64,000 nt of DNA from Citrus sinensis. Its lineage: Eukaryota; Streptophyta; Magnoliopsida; Sapindales; Rutaceae. This document shows, piece by piece, positions 47,459 through 60,332 of this stretch (its first letter is position 1; every line of letters starts with the position of its first letter). The stretch is taken from the NCBI RefSeq assembly GCF_022201045.2, contig NC_068558.1:2728001-2792000 (forward strand), given 5' to 3'. The position numbers were made by a program, and so were the translations under genes. The notes under the pieces are model-generated. The model was not told the origin of the DNA, did no database searches, and worked only from the letters and a program-made list of their open reading frames with translations.

Positions 47459-50126
47459 TTTTTTCTCATTATTGATATTGAAATTCCATTCTGGACATTA
47501 TTTTAAAATTGGTGAGATTAGTCATCTCTCTATAAGAATCAAAATATATATTTAAATGTTTACTAGTTAAAAATATGAGATTAATATTCTTATAAGAACT
47601 TGATGGAGTGATATTTAAGTGTGTCTTATTTGAATGGTCAATCAAGTTTAAATACCAAGGAAGGTAGAAAATTAAAATATGAACTTGACGAAAATAAATA
47701 AATAAATAAATGATAAATAAAAAGTATATAAAATTTATTTGATTAGAAAGAAACAATAAGGATCAGATCAGTGATCCTCCGTAACACGAAGTCACCGTCC
47801 GCTGTTCATTTGAAGAAACACTGTGACACGACTTGCTGTGTCATTAGTGCATTCTGGCAATGAGCAAGTGACAGTTGGCAAGTCCAAAACAAGATGGTCA
47901 AGTGTTTGCTCTTGGGTCCCGCCAGCTGTTTCGATATTAATGGACATCCACGAGTGTTTGGTAAATCATGCACGGCCTTAATTGTGTTTTGATTTTGTTA
48001 CATATCCAACCACACACGTGATGCTTGTAAGACGAATGGGCCCTCACCAGCCCATTACTACGGTGCCCACAACAAAGGCCTCCGGGGTCCCCGCCGAGAA
48101 ATGTCAATTGCCTTGCACATCGCGTAACCGTCACTCGTCACATCATCTCACGTCTAATATACTTTTTTTTTTCGTACAGAGTTTATAGTTATAAGCTTAA
48201 ATTCACCCCCTGCTTAAAATGGCAATCTCCAATTTATAAGTATAAAAATATTCATTTATCTCTATTTACAGAAAAATAAAATTTATCAGTGCACCTTTGA
48301 TTTGCCCTTGTCTTTTGAAAAAAAAAAAGGATAAATTGATATTTTCACATTTTTAGAGGAGTAAATTGAGAAATATTGTTTTTATATTAGGAATAAATTG
48401 AAGTTTATCATAAATTTATAGAAATTTACAAAAGGAAAAATGAACTAAATAGTTGATATCTTAAGAGATTTTTTAAAAATAAATTTTCTATTTAAAAGGT
48501 TGAGGGATAGATAAAATCCAAATTGAGGATGTAAATGAGTATTTTGCGATTTTACACATAATATCTCTAGATAATCTATTGGGCTGGATATACAATTAAC
48601 TTATATATCTCCTATTAATCGATCATGAATTAAGCGTCTAAAATGTTGATTGTTTATCTAGCACGGTGGATTAGGAGATGGCGTCTATGTTTAAAATATG
48701 TAGTCATCTCTAAAAATAAAATTTAGGTGAAGATAAACATATATTCTATTAGTTTGTAGGTTGAGATAGATATCTCTCCGTATTTATAAGGTTAGATACT
48801 TGAATTATGGTATATATCATAATAAATGTAATTGGTCCGAGTAAATATCTAATATGAATATTAATAAATCTCTAATTATATAATGTATATAAATAATTCA
48901 AAAAGAAAGTAAGAAAAATGACAATTTAGGTATCTTAAGCATGATTTTATGCTGTTTTCAAAGTCCTATTTTTCACAGTCATAAGTCATAATAAGTTGCA
49001 TAAAATATGAGGCCTACGGTCAAAAAATAAAAATAAAAATGGAAAACGTGAAAAAGAAGCATGTCCTGAAATGATCATTAGCTTATTGTGAAATGCCTTT
49101 TCCGTGCTTGATTTGACAGAGGAAATCGAAATTGCTTTCAAAATCCAAACCGCGAATCCCTCGATCTGATCTAACCTTTATTCTTATCTTTTTCACTTTT
49201 TGGCAAAACAATGTTGGCAACAATGGCAAGTAACCCCTCTTCTCGTCTTTTTCTGAGTTAATGACACTGCATCCTCTACTTCATTATAAAATTAAGAGAA
49301 AAGAATTCGGTAGACCTAAATTTTGACTCATTGGTCCTACTTGTTTTATTTCTTTAAAGTAAAATCAATGGCTGGGGCCTTTTTTTATTTATTTATTTAT
49401 TATAAATTCTCACACCCATCATCAAAGATTTTAAAAGAATATTTTATTCTGTACACCTACTTAAATGTTCAATATATCATTGTTAAAATTATTTTTTTTA
49501 TTAACTAAATTACTTTAATAATATATAAAAATGATTTAGAAGCCTACACATTTCAATTCCATTTCTCTAGGAATTAGCAACTAAATTATATTATTAACCC
49601 AAAGTTATCGAACGTGAGATGTTGAAAAGAATTCCTAAACAAGTGTGGAGTATAATATGACTTTGGTTGTAAATCCTTATTAAAAGACTTATAAACTTGT
49701 TCATCAAACTCCTAGATATAAGAATAAATAAAGGCAAGTTATTAAATTTTTTGTCTCATTTTTTGATACGCTCTTATTGGTAAATTAATAGATATTTTAC
49801 TGCATATTCAAGTTATTAACTGGTATTAAATAATTATTATGAAACCCAAAAAAAAAAAAACACTTAAGAACGTGAAATTAAAGTTAGATTCATATTTATC
49901 ATAAAATATGGTTTGTATTTTAATATAGAATCATATTCATCTATCATGCATTAAATTAATTAATTAATAAGAAAGTGTATTAATTAAAATATAAGAATAA
50001 GTTGTTTTATAAATGAAATTCATAGGGTTGATAGATCTAGACGTAAAAAATTCAAAATATCATAGACTTATGCGTCAAAATTTTCAATTTTTTTTAAAAT
50101 TTGTAGTAAACATCATGGATTATAGT

Positions 50127-50305
50127 GTTAACAGCACTCAACAAAAGTATCTTAGCTTATCAAACTCATTTTGGGTTAGATGTTAACGGTGCACCCAACA
50201 AAAGTACCTTAGCTTATCAAACTCATTTTGGGTTAGATGTTAACGGTGCACCCAACAAAAGTATCTTAGCTTATTAAACTCATTTTGGGTTAGATGTTAA
50301 CGGTG
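50127..50305. repeat. Tandem array, 57-bp unit, three full copies plus a partial
   Basis: Units begin GTTAAC at 50127, 50182, 50239 and 50296. Each has CAACAAAAGTA, CTTAGCTTAT and AACTCATTTTGGGTTAGAT. The first copy is 2 bp shorter; copies 2 and 3 are nearly identical. Copy 4 stops after GTTAACGGTG. Confidence 0.9.
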
Positions 50306-52169
50306 GATTAGGAAAATATAAAAAAAAAAAAAAAAAAAATGGGGCCTGTAACCCTTGTGGTAATATAGCTGGACCCTCTGTCTTTAATACCAACGTGAAA
50401 AACGCAGGGAAAATTGTTTCATAAAATGGCATTACCTTCAACAATTTGTTGATTACATACCAAGTACAATTTTGGATTCTAATGGTAATGGCAAAATGCT
50501 TTGATTACACGGACGGGAAAAGGTTTTGAATCCTGTAGAAAGAATTGATGGACGGAGGAAGATTCGAGGAAGTGCAGCGATGAAATAAAGATAAAGAATC
50601 TTTACCTGAATCTTTTTCTGACATTGATGTTTTGCCGCTGTTCATGTTCATGACATTTGACAATTGCTCTTTAACACTTTTTTTTTTTTTTTTTTTTGTT
50701 TCCATCTTCATTCCTCATTATTGCAACAAGGCAACAGTTTGAGGCCAACTTTCTTGAATTTCACGTAAAAGATTAAAGCCATTTCATCTTTGATTGTTTG
50801 TGTTGTGATCAATGATCATTAACCGCCAAATAGTAGCCCAAAGGGTGGATTCCGATTGACATTGATAGCAGGGTTTGGTTGCGTTTCAATATCAATTTAT
50901 GATTTCGGTTTGTACAAATTGGCTCCTTTGAAACTCTGCCATTTTGTCACTTATGCCAGTGTAAATGAGAAGATTTCAAATTGTTAATTAATGATCCTAA
51001 TAAAAATAGAGACATTTATAATTGGTTGTTTGGGTGGAGCCCGTGCTTAAAAATGACCAAGATCATTCGCGCAGTGTAAGCGGACAACAATATCATAATT
51101 TAGAGTCTTGTTAAGTTATATTATCTAAAACTTAGATTAATCCAAAATTAATTTCTTTACATGATTCAATTGTTGCTCATCAAATAATTAGGGAACATAA
51201 GAAATTACTCTTGGATCAACAATTTTAAGGTTGGTTGGTGAATCGTTTAGTTAAAGGCCGATTGGTAATATTGTAATTTTGAAAATAATTAATGTAACTA
51301 TCTCTTAAAAATAATTAACTGTAAAGAAAAATAGTTAAGCATTTGATAAATTTTATTTCTAAAAATATTGTGAGTTTTAATATCAATTATATATGCAGAC
51401 TGCAGTTGGCATATGTTAATTTAAGGATAAGGCTAATTGAACTCATTAATTTATTCTCTACACCCTTTTTCTAAGTAAGAATTTAATTGTATCAATAGTA
51501 TTTAATAAAATTACGTAATTATCTTCTCTTTCTCATCTTAATTTCACACATTCTAATCAATTCATTCATATACTCTCTTTCAGCTTCAAATAATTGATAT
51601 CACAAACTAAAAAGAACAACACCCACTATTTAAAATTTAAAATCAATAAATTTTTTTTCAACCATAAAAATTAATAAATATCAATAAATTAATGTTTACC
51701 AAACACAAAAATTAATAAATATCAATAAAAAAATCTTGTACATAGGGAGCACGAAATAGAGATCATGATATACAAAGAAATATGCAAAAAAACGAATTCA
51801 AAATAGAGTAAAATCGATTGTTTAGTTTATATAATGTGAGAGCAGAAAGAGATTAATATGGGTAATTTTAGATCTTTAAATTTTAAAATTTTAATAATGA
51901 GTTTATTTTTTAAATAACTTCAGCCTAATTTTAAATTACAGTCATAATTCAAATGGCTAAAATAGTCACAATTTCAAGTGAAATTTCCTTACAAACATAT
52001 CAATTTAATATATTTATTTTGTACATAAAAAATTGATAGCTAAAAAAATAATATTTTCACTTTATTACATTTCTTAATCTCAAATCAATAACAACAACAA
52101 CAACAACTCCTTCTTCTATCAAATTACACCAATTTTGTGTAGTCCAAGTTTAAAAGATGGTCCTTTGAA

Positions 52170-52171
<2 letters not shown>

Positions 52172-52208
<37 letters not shown>
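52172..52208. repeat. CA microsatellite
   Basis: About 18 uninterrupted CA dinucleotides. Confidence 0.95.
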
Positions 52209-52209
<1 letters not shown>

Positions 52210-53339
52210 GTTCACTTTAAATTTTTTTGAATACTTTTAAATTAAATAATAAAGTAATGAAACATATTCTAAAACCTCTATAAATTAACAGTATTGAGAC
52301 CATGCAAAATTTGTTAATTTAAAAGGATATTAATTAATTAATAAATTATTTTTTATTATATTTTCGTTGTGTATAAACTCAATGAACATACATTTCAATC
52401 AACTAAAAATTTATTGTATTTTACCAATCTAATCAATTAAAAATAAATGAATCCACAAAATATAAAATAAAATTAAAAAAATTAAAATTCTTACAAATTT
52501 TAGAATTCAACCTCAAAATTTCTAGAAGTAATAAGTAAAATTAGAGATGAGAATAGGTTATATTTAAATTTCAAAGAAAAAAAAGGTAACAATAGAGTTA
52601 TATTTTATTAAATAAAATATCATAACAATTATATTTGTAACTTTGGCAGATTATTAATTTATTATATGAATGAGACCGCGCAGTTGTATAAGAGTTCTTT
52701 TTTAATTTACAAAAAGACATTAAATTATCGAAATTATTAATTTAGCCCTTTGACCTAAATTGTGACCGTGAAAAATTATCATATAATTAGAGTTTACTAT
52801 TTTATTAAGTATTAAATTATAAAAGTTTTACTATACTAACCTAAGTGTGATCTTATTTGCAGCATTAAAGAAGTTTGGATGGGATGGTAAATAGAAGGTA
52901 AATAGGAAGAAAAAGAACAGCAATATAGAGTGTGCATGAAGAAAAAATAAATCAAAATAATAATGATCTTAAATTTTTTGATTTAATTTCTTAGTTAATT
53001 AAGGATAGCTTTTGGTTCATGTAAAATATGTAAGGATATATGTGGAATTATATTAAATGTAAAATAGGTTCTCAAAATTTATATACTTTTTAAAATCAGC
53101 TATAAGATAGATTTATTTTACCAAAAGTGAATTAAAAAAAAATTACCAAACACTGAAGTTAACTTTTAGTTTCTTAAAATTATTTTAAATCCTCCTAACA
53201 GCAGCAATCCTAAATAGACCCTAAATATTTTGCCATATCTAAGCAATTGTTGTGCTTTTCAAAAAAAAAAAAAAACTTAAGTAATTATTGTGAAATGGCA
53301 AGTCGCAATACTTTAATTTTAAGATTATTTTAAAATAGA

Positions 53340-53542
53340 ATAATTATAGAGGTACAAATAATTATATAAATAATTACATGTAAACTGATGTCGCAATACA
53401 TAATTAGTTGGTTAGAATAATAAAAAATAAAAATAAATTACATGGATCCTATCATATTTGATTTTTAATTCAATCAATAATAGATGTACCACATCAATTT
53501 ATACTGTTTTGTAAAATAATTTTTGTGTATGTATCACTAAAT
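53340..53542. mobile_element. Diverged MITE related to the one at 22378
   Basis: The left arm (TAATTATAGAGGTACAAATA, later GTAAACTGATGTCGC) pairs with the reverse-read right arm (TAGTGATACATACACAAAAA, later ATAAATTGATGTGG). The inner words resemble those of the 22378-22573 element. Similarity between arms is moderate, so this is an older copy. Confidence 0.5.
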
Positions 53543-53959
53543 GTAGTCGCTTCATCTTTTCATATTTGGTAAAGAAAATCATCAGTAACTTTAGAAAGGA
53601 ATGAGTTTTGAGTAAGCAATATTTACTGATATTTATAACAAAAAAAATATTATTCAATTATGTGCGAACGGGGATCACAACCAAATCAAGAATAGATGAT
53701 ATTTTAATTCTGTAAATATAGAATAGAGTCGCACGCATGGTTTTTACGTGGATTTTATTTATGCGATTAGATAAATACAAATAAACTGATAATCGTAAAA
53801 TAATCAGATTATCCAATAATTTAACAATAATAATAATAATAATAAATCAAACAAATGCCACGAGGCGATAGAAGATGGTGGGTTAGTCAGTTACCCGCAA
53901 AATAGGCAGGGCCAAGAATGCGTGTAAAAGCAGGGGACCCACAGATTCATAGCGCCATA

Positions 53960-53965
53960 ACGCGC
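53960..53965. promoter_or_regulatory. CGCG box (possible CAMTA site) upstream of CBP60
   Basis: ACGCGC fits the CAMTA consensus VCGCGB. It lies about 480 bases upstream of the CBP60 ATG. CAMTA factors control some CBP60 genes in Arabidopsis, so the match is plausible, but a six-base motif can occur by chance. Confidence 0.3.
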
Positions 53966-54312
53966 TTTGAGGGGCCCACAGAGAACACTTGGAAGTTTGC
54001 ATCTCTTGCACCCAAAAACAGGAGGGGTGGGGTGTGTTTTCAGCCAAACTGCCAGAAGATGCCGCGAGTAGGTGTGAGATGAGATGAGCTCGAGTTTCAG
54101 GCGAAGGAGAAGCATCCCGGACGAGGCCAAATTCAAGTATTGGATGTGGATGGCCCAAAACCAATTTGAAAAGTTATCCAATTAAATAATATACATATAT
54201 ATATTTTTTTTACTAATTTTGGATTATTCTCTTTCGCTGTCATTTTTTTTTTGGGGAGTGTGTATATATGATGTCATGTGGTGAGTTTGAGTGAGTAACG
54301 TATTTGCGGCGC

Positions 54313-54486
54313 ATGTTGGTCGGCTTGGATGTTGTTGTCGTTGATACTGGTTTTGGCGGTGGTGTTGACGGTCGTAACCAACACCAGAGTCGCAGAGTAG
54401 TGCTGTTTCGTGAGAGAGAAAAAAAGAAAAGAAAAAGAAAATATGTCACAGAAGAGGCAGCAAGAAGATGGCAAGGCAAGAGCTGA
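54313..54486 (+). other. Upstream ORF overlapping the CBP60 start
   Basis: An ATG at 54313 opens 57 codons (MLVGLDVVVVDTGFGGG... ending WQGKS) that run past the CBP60 ATG at 54443 in another frame. A very short uORF also begins at about 54265-54268. If the leader is not spliced, both would precede the main start. I know of no conserved peptide like it. Confidence 0.4.
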
Positions 54487-57400
54487 GAATTGTCCTGAGG
54501 ATAAGCGTAGAAAAGGGCATACTTTTAAAAAGTTAGTTGCCTTTTTCTTGTTTGATTTTCTCGCTTATTGACTGTTTTTGGTATTACTCTTTAAGTTTAT
54601 TTTTCCTTTTCTTTTATAGTTTAGATTTGAATGAGAAATGAGTTGGGGGAAGGCTTATTTAGCTGAAGATTGTTGAAAGTTTTAATTGCACAGTGGAAAA
54701 TTGATGGAAAGGGAACTGAATTTGCTTGTTGAGTGATAATTAAATAATTTTGATCAATGTGCTCTGCCTATGTTATCTGTTATTTGAAATCACTGAGCCA
54801 ATGTTCAAAGTCGAGAGAAAATGAACTGGGCCAGGTGACAGGTCCGCTTGTGTACTGGAAAATTATGAATTTGTGGAGTATAGGCAAATGTATACTTACT
54901 GCTTTATGCTGCAAGGTGCTGTAATTTTTATGGTTTTGAAGTTGGGCCAGAAATAAGTTTGCTCCACTGTTCTGTGTTTATGTAAATAATAAATCAACGG
55001 ATCAGCTTCTCTCTCACTTCTATTTAGTTGATGCCTTGATAGTGCCTGTTGAAACATGTTTGTGCCTTTTTCTTCTGGGTTCATTTTCTCTTATTTCAGT
55101 CTCTAATTTATTAGTTGACTGTGTTCAGTGTGGTTCAGGAGGTTATGAAGATACAATCGGTTCAGCATTTTCTGGAGCCAGTTCTGGAGCCCTTGATTCG
55201 CAGGGTGGTATGGTTCACTATCATTTTAGTTTGTTTGTGATAAATAATTGTGCTTTGATTATCACAATACATTTTGCTCGCTGTTACGTCTAAAAAAAAT
55301 TAAAGCCATATGTTCGTCAGCTTCTTTAATATGTTATCTCAAGAATGTCAATTTAACTGTTTCAAGGATTAATCAGATGATAGCATTCATCATAGTGTAC
55401 ATTCAAGTTCATGAAGTTGATTTCTCAGTCGTACAGAATATAGCCTCATGATTGCTGCACTCTGCTTGCCTGACAGTCATTTGATCATATAAAGCATATA
55501 TATCATATTTATGCATATTCACACACAAAGTTACAAAGATCTTTTGTGTCTTCTGTTTGGCCAATGGGGATGCTATCAAACTGTATTTGAGTTTTGCTGA
55601 TCTATTTGTCATGTTGTTAAAGAATATAGTGTGCACAATATATTCTTCATGGGCAGTGGCGGAACCCAGATTTTGGTTTGAGCCTTTGAGGGGGGCCAAA
55701 ATGAAAAGACTATAAATTTGACTAGCTATACCGTAAACTTTGTAAAATTGAAGAGGCCAATATGAGGTTTTAGCGGATAAATCATAAAATTTAGTAGGCT
55801 ACAACAAAATTGCATAGAAACTGAGGGGCCCAAACATAAAATTTATATTAAACAAGTAAATCTTATCTTTATTTATTATTTTTCTGGACTGTTAAAAAAA
55901 AAATTATATGTTGTCCGCCCCTCATCATGGGATCTGTGTACTCCTAAAAATTTGATTTGCAAAAGCCTTTGTTGGTAGTGAGATTCCTGTAATCTTTGTT
56001 TATGTGATAAATATACTTGTCGTGAACTTAATTAGTTATGCTAAGACTAAAGGTCTATTTGGGATTGCTTTTGGGAGGTTTGAAAGTGAATTTGAAAATC
56101 TAGAAGCTAATTTTGGTGTTTGGTAAATTTTTTTAGGCATCACTTTTGGCAAAATCACCCTATCCCACAGCAGATTTTGAAAAATAAGGAAGGAGTAGCT
56201 TTTCAAGATCTGATTTTGAGAATTAATTTTATACTTAATATAATTCGATATGTATCCTCATATATATTACAAAATTCAAAATTATCCTTATTAATTAAGA
56301 AATAAAGCCATTAACTTTAAAGAGATTATTATTATTACCAATTATATTATGATAACAAAATAAAAATATAAAATTAATAATATAAAATATTTATTTTAGT
56401 TATTAATTATTATATATACATAATAAAAAATATTTTATATACATGTTTATAAATATTTAAATAAATTTTATCTAACATTATGTCTAATTCAATCATTTAT
56501 ATTTTTATAGCAGATAACAGTAAGATTGACTAAACACATGTGAGTATTTTTAAAACTCACAGCACTTTTGAAAACAAATTTTACTGAATATTTAACTAAT
56601 TCTCTTCACATCTAATTATTTCTTCAGCACGACTTTCAATAATTTTTTTAAAAGTTACAACATAACTAAACTGACCCCATTTCGTGTTTTCTTGTATAGG
56701 TAAAAGAGGAAGTTGAACTGGCTCTAAAAAAGCATTTGGCCAACATGAAACGGTAAGATCAACACTCATTGGTATAGCTATTAACTTTTTTTTTTTTTTC
56801 ATTGGAAGTTGTGAGGAAGAAAAGGTATCAGATATTAAAGCTGGAAGATAATGAAGTTAACCTTGTGGCATTGAAAATGTTTTGTAAATGTTCTCTAATG
56901 CATCCTTTTCAGGAATAGTGAGAAAGAGGTACATTTTCCTGAATCAAGAAGCTTACAACTACAGTTCTTAAATAATCTTTCTCTTCCCGTGTTCACTGGG
57001 GCTCGAATTGAGGGAGACGATTCCACTATAAAAGTAGCTTTAGTTGATACTCTTACTGGCCAGATTGTTGCTTCTGGATCTGAATCCTCTGCCAAAGTTG
57101 AAATAGTTGTTCTTGAGGGTGACTTTGATGGTGATGAGAGTGACAATTGGACTATTGAAGAGTTTAAGAATAACATTGTTAGGGAGAGAGAGGGAAAGAA
57201 ACCTCTTCTTACTGGGGATGCATTTCTGACTCTTAAAGAAGGTATTGGTTCGGTGGGTGAGATTTCTTTTACAGATAATTCAAGCTGGACAAGGAGCCGC
57301 AGATTCAGACTTGGAGCAAGAGTTGTCGATAACACTGATGAAACTAGAGTGCGGGAGGCAAAGACTGACTCTTTTATTGTCAGGGATCACCGTGGAGAAT

Positions 57401-59326
57401 GTGAGTGATTACGTATTTATTTACTTATTGTTAAGTAGTTAGAATATAACTGGTTGATGTTAATCCTTGCATTACGATGTGACTGTTTAATTTTACCATG
57501 TCTCTTTCTTCCTTTTAAAGTCTTATCATCTCTTTTACAGTGTTCAGGATAGAATTAGATTTTATCACTCTGTGCACAGTTGAATCGTTTATAATATTGA
57601 AGTGATTTTCAGGACTTACTTTCATGATTGGTTTCCTTTTAAATAGAAAATGTTAGCATCAGACCAAGCATATTCATTGCCATATGTGATGTTTGTTAAA
57701 ACAAGTCAGTGGAACAAAGAGGTGATAGAAATTTAATTTATTTTTCTTTATTTCTGTTTGCAGTGTATAAGAAACACCACCCTCCAGTTCTGTTTGATGA
57801 AGTTTGGAGATTGGAAAAGATTGGTAAAGATGGAGCTTTCCACAAGCGTTTGAGTCGTGAAAGTATCAACACCGTAAAAGATTTCTTGACCCTGCTTGTT
57901 CTAGATCCTTCAAGGCTTCGGCATGTAAGACTTTATTCCTTCTTTAGTACTTGGTGTTTTACTTGTCTTGGAAATAATCTTGAATACATTTTGTAGAAGA
58001 TTTTATCCAATTGTGGTCCTTTGGCAACTCCGCTGAATAAGATCAAGGGAGAATTATAGGACTGAGGTTTCATCCTGGCATTAGTATTGGGGCATACTTG
58101 CCTTGTGGGGAAAACAAAGGGTCATGCCTGGTGAAAACACTCAAATTTTCAGATGGAAACCTTGTGCCCACATGAGCACAATCACAACTGCTCTGCTCAG
58201 AGAGTATCTTGTTCGTTACAGATGAGAGTCTAAATTGGTGGAGAAAATGAAACCAAACTCACAATAACATCAATGCTTTATCTCGTTCCATTAAAATTTA
58301 TGTTCAACGGCTCTGACTGCTTGCGATGTGATGTGAGGGTTTGACACTCTTGGAGTAGTAATATGGCAGTATTTGTTTGTTGGTTTGTGTGCAGATCCTT
58401 GGTACGGGTATGTCTACCAAGATGTGGGAAGTCACAGTGGAGCACGCTCGGACATGTGTACTTGATAAGAGGGTGTATTTGTACTGTCCACCTGGTACTC
58501 AGCAGAAATCTGGTGTGGTCTTCAATGTCGTGGGGCAAGTGATGGGACTGCTTTCGGAATGCCAGTATGTTCCCATTGATAAGCTGTCTGAAACCCAAAA
58601 GGCACACTTTCCTTATCACATCAGATCATTTGTCTCTTGTTTATTGTTCAGCTATATAATCTTTCTTCTCTGTTTATGACTTTTTATGTTTGACTGTGAC
58701 ATCAGGCTGAAGCTCAGAACTTGGTAATATGTGCCTTTAAACACTGGGAGGAAGTTGTCTCTTTTGAGGATGAAGCCTCTTTAACAGGCAGCTCTTCACA
58801 CTCATCTAATGCTCTTTGCACATCTAGCTTGCCGATGACAGAGATTTCTAATGGGAGCAAGATTCTGGCTTCTCACAAGATGGATGGTGCTGATTATAGC
58901 CAACTGAATGCCGCTTCTCCGGATATCATTTCGTCCATTTATTCAGTTGGGGGTGTCTCTGGTTTGGATGACTATAACTTGATAGACGGTCTTAGATATG
59001 ACCAAGCTTTGAGTTATCCAGGCCAAATTGCCAACTCCCTTATCTGTGACACAGATTCCATCTCTCAAACATTCTGTGATGAGGATCACCTGCGGTTCTT
59101 TGATACAGATCTCCAGTCACAGAATCTCAGTTTAGAATCACCAGCTGATCTACAAAGTGCTGTTGACGGCTTCCTAATGACACGCTCCACAACTCTTGCG
59201 ATGGGAAAAGCTCAGAGGAGGTGGACCAAGCTGTTTAGTGTGCTGAAGTGGTTCTCTATAAGGAAAATTGTGACTTTGAAAAGAATTCATACTCGAGAAA
59301 TTCAGAGATATCCTACTGGGATGTGA
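54443..59326 (+). CDS. CBP60-family calmodulin-binding transcription factor
   Basis: Seven exons, 565 aa: 54443-54531, 55129-55207, 56700-56752, 56913-57400, 57764-57924, 58395-58601 and 58706-59326. The N-terminus is basic (SQKRQQ..DKRRK), a likely nuclear signal. The CBP60 core follows: [20 protein letters not shown], the DNA-binding region from about 75 ([40 protein letters not shown]-like), then [20 protein letters not shown] and the [20 protein letters not shown] block. The C-terminal end has an amphipathic basic helix (about 525-555, [17 protein letters not shown]), the calmodulin site of the CBP60A-F type. CBP60 factors control salicylate and immune genes. Intron 6 starts AG|GCACAC, a GC-AG intron. 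Intron 2 carries transposon sequence. AATAAA at about 59673 is a likely polyadenylation signal. Confidence 0.9.
55652..55930. mobile_element. Transposon-like repeat in CBP60 intron 2
   Basis: Begins GCAGTGGCGGAACCCAG and ends near TTGTCCGCCCCTCATC; read in reverse the right edge is GATGAGGGGCGGACAA, a weak inverted match. AGTGGCGGA-type starts and GAGGGGGGCC words are common edges of dispersed plant repeats. Classification is uncertain. Confidence 0.35.
56050..56679. mobile_element. MITE-like element next to the intron 2 acceptor of CBP60
   Basis: The left edge AAGGTCTATTTGGGATTGCT and the reverse-read right edge GGGTCAGTTTAGTTATG are similar, and internal CAGCAGATTTTG / CACAGCACTTTTG words face each other. 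The element ends about 20 bases before the AG at 56698-56699. Confidence 0.35.
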
Positions 59327-59855
59327 ATATTTGGTTTCATCATCATACTAGATGTAGAATTTCTGGGTGCTGCCCGATTAAATTTTGTGTGCAGTTGTAG
59401 ATTTCTACAAAGCTGGAAATTTCATCAGGTGTAGATATAGCTAGTAGCTAAGAAATGTTGCCTCTGCTGGCTCAAGATGGAAAAGTTAATCTTTTTCTCA
59501 TGTTAAAATTGTAAATATTTTTAGATGGTTGCAGTCAGAGAAGCAGGCTGGGTTACTTAGCAAGGAACTTGGAAGTTGCTTCAATTGAGGCTTGAATACT
59601 CGTGTGAAAGCACAAATTGTAAAACAGTGTCTATTATGTGGGATCTTCATTCTGTAAGACTGCATTCTCAATAATAAAGGCGAGCTTTTATGATTATAAA
59701 AATCCTTAGCTGAATAGTTTAGTGTTTATTTTTTTTTTTTTGGCCTCAGCATAGAGGATATGTTATATGTGCTGATTATTATAATGTCCAGAAGAAACCA
59801 CCCTTAACCCTGGTAGTTTCCAGCAAGCTCTGTTTGGAAAGGCCAGAGTAAAAAC

Positions 59856-59942
59856 GTATGTGAAAGTGGTGTCGAGATAAGTGTCGTCTAATAAAAGCAT
59901 ACGTGAAAGTGGAGTCGAGATAAGTGTTTTCGAATAAAAGCA
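59856..59942. repeat. Two-copy tandem repeat, about 43-45 bp
   Basis: GTGAAAGTGGTGTCGAGATA and GTGAAAGTGGAGTCGAGATA start the shared part of the units; both continue with AGTG and AATAAAAGCAT. Confidence 0.8.
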
Positions 59943-60085
59943 TTTTCTTTGAATATAGGGTCTTCTAGAATATTTTTCTGAAATGCATATCATGTAGCAA
60001 GTGTTTTACCAAGGAAAGTGTTTCTGACAGTGGCAAGAGTACTTTGAAACGGATTACAAGTAGGAAGTGCACTATTCAGGATTAA

Positions 60086-60332
60086 TACTGCGTCAATTCA
60101 AATAATGAAGCTTAGCTTTGGCCATTAATTTCAACGGCGAACGCATTCTTAATTCTAAATCGAAGTTTTCCATGGATTACAATTATGATTTGGACTACTT
60201 AGAATTAGGTAAGGTGGGTGTGAAAAACGAACCACGCAGTCTAATCTACTGTGTCAATTCAAATAATAGGGCTTATCTTTGGCTTTAGTGTCAACAGAGC
60301 GAACCAATTTTTAATTCTAAATCTAAATTTTC
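60086..60332. repeat. Direct repeat of about 86 bp in the UGT promoter, offset 161 bp
   Basis: TACTGCGTCAATTCAAATAA (60086) recurs as TACTGTGTCAATTCAAATAA (60247). Both copies continue with CTTTGG, TCAAC, GCGAAC and TTAATTCTAAATC to TTTTCC, with scattered differences. The second copy ends about 14 bases before the TATA box. Confidence 0.8.

Larger units (their letters stand above)
46925..54442. other. Gene-poor region between GASA and CBP60 genes
   Basis: 7.5 kb without a supported gene. Contents: MITE at 47329-47458; a GC-richer patch without an open frame at about 47770-48150; the 57-bp tandem array at 50127-50305; a poly-T run at about 50679-50698; the CA microsatellite at 52172-52208; a MITE at about 53340-53542; and from about 53880 a GC-richer block that is probably the CBP60 promoter. 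A minus-strand Lys/Ser-rich frame at 50505-50711 has no recognisable domain. Confidence 0.5.

Noticed and set aside
50505-50711. Minus-strand Lys/Ser-rich frame of 68 aa
   Set aside because: The Lys run comes from a poly-A/T tract; the remainder has no domain.
53883-54181. Minus-strand frames of 93 and 96 aa upstream of CBP60
   Set aside because: Two frames open in a GC-richer promoter block; no family and wrong strand for CBP60.
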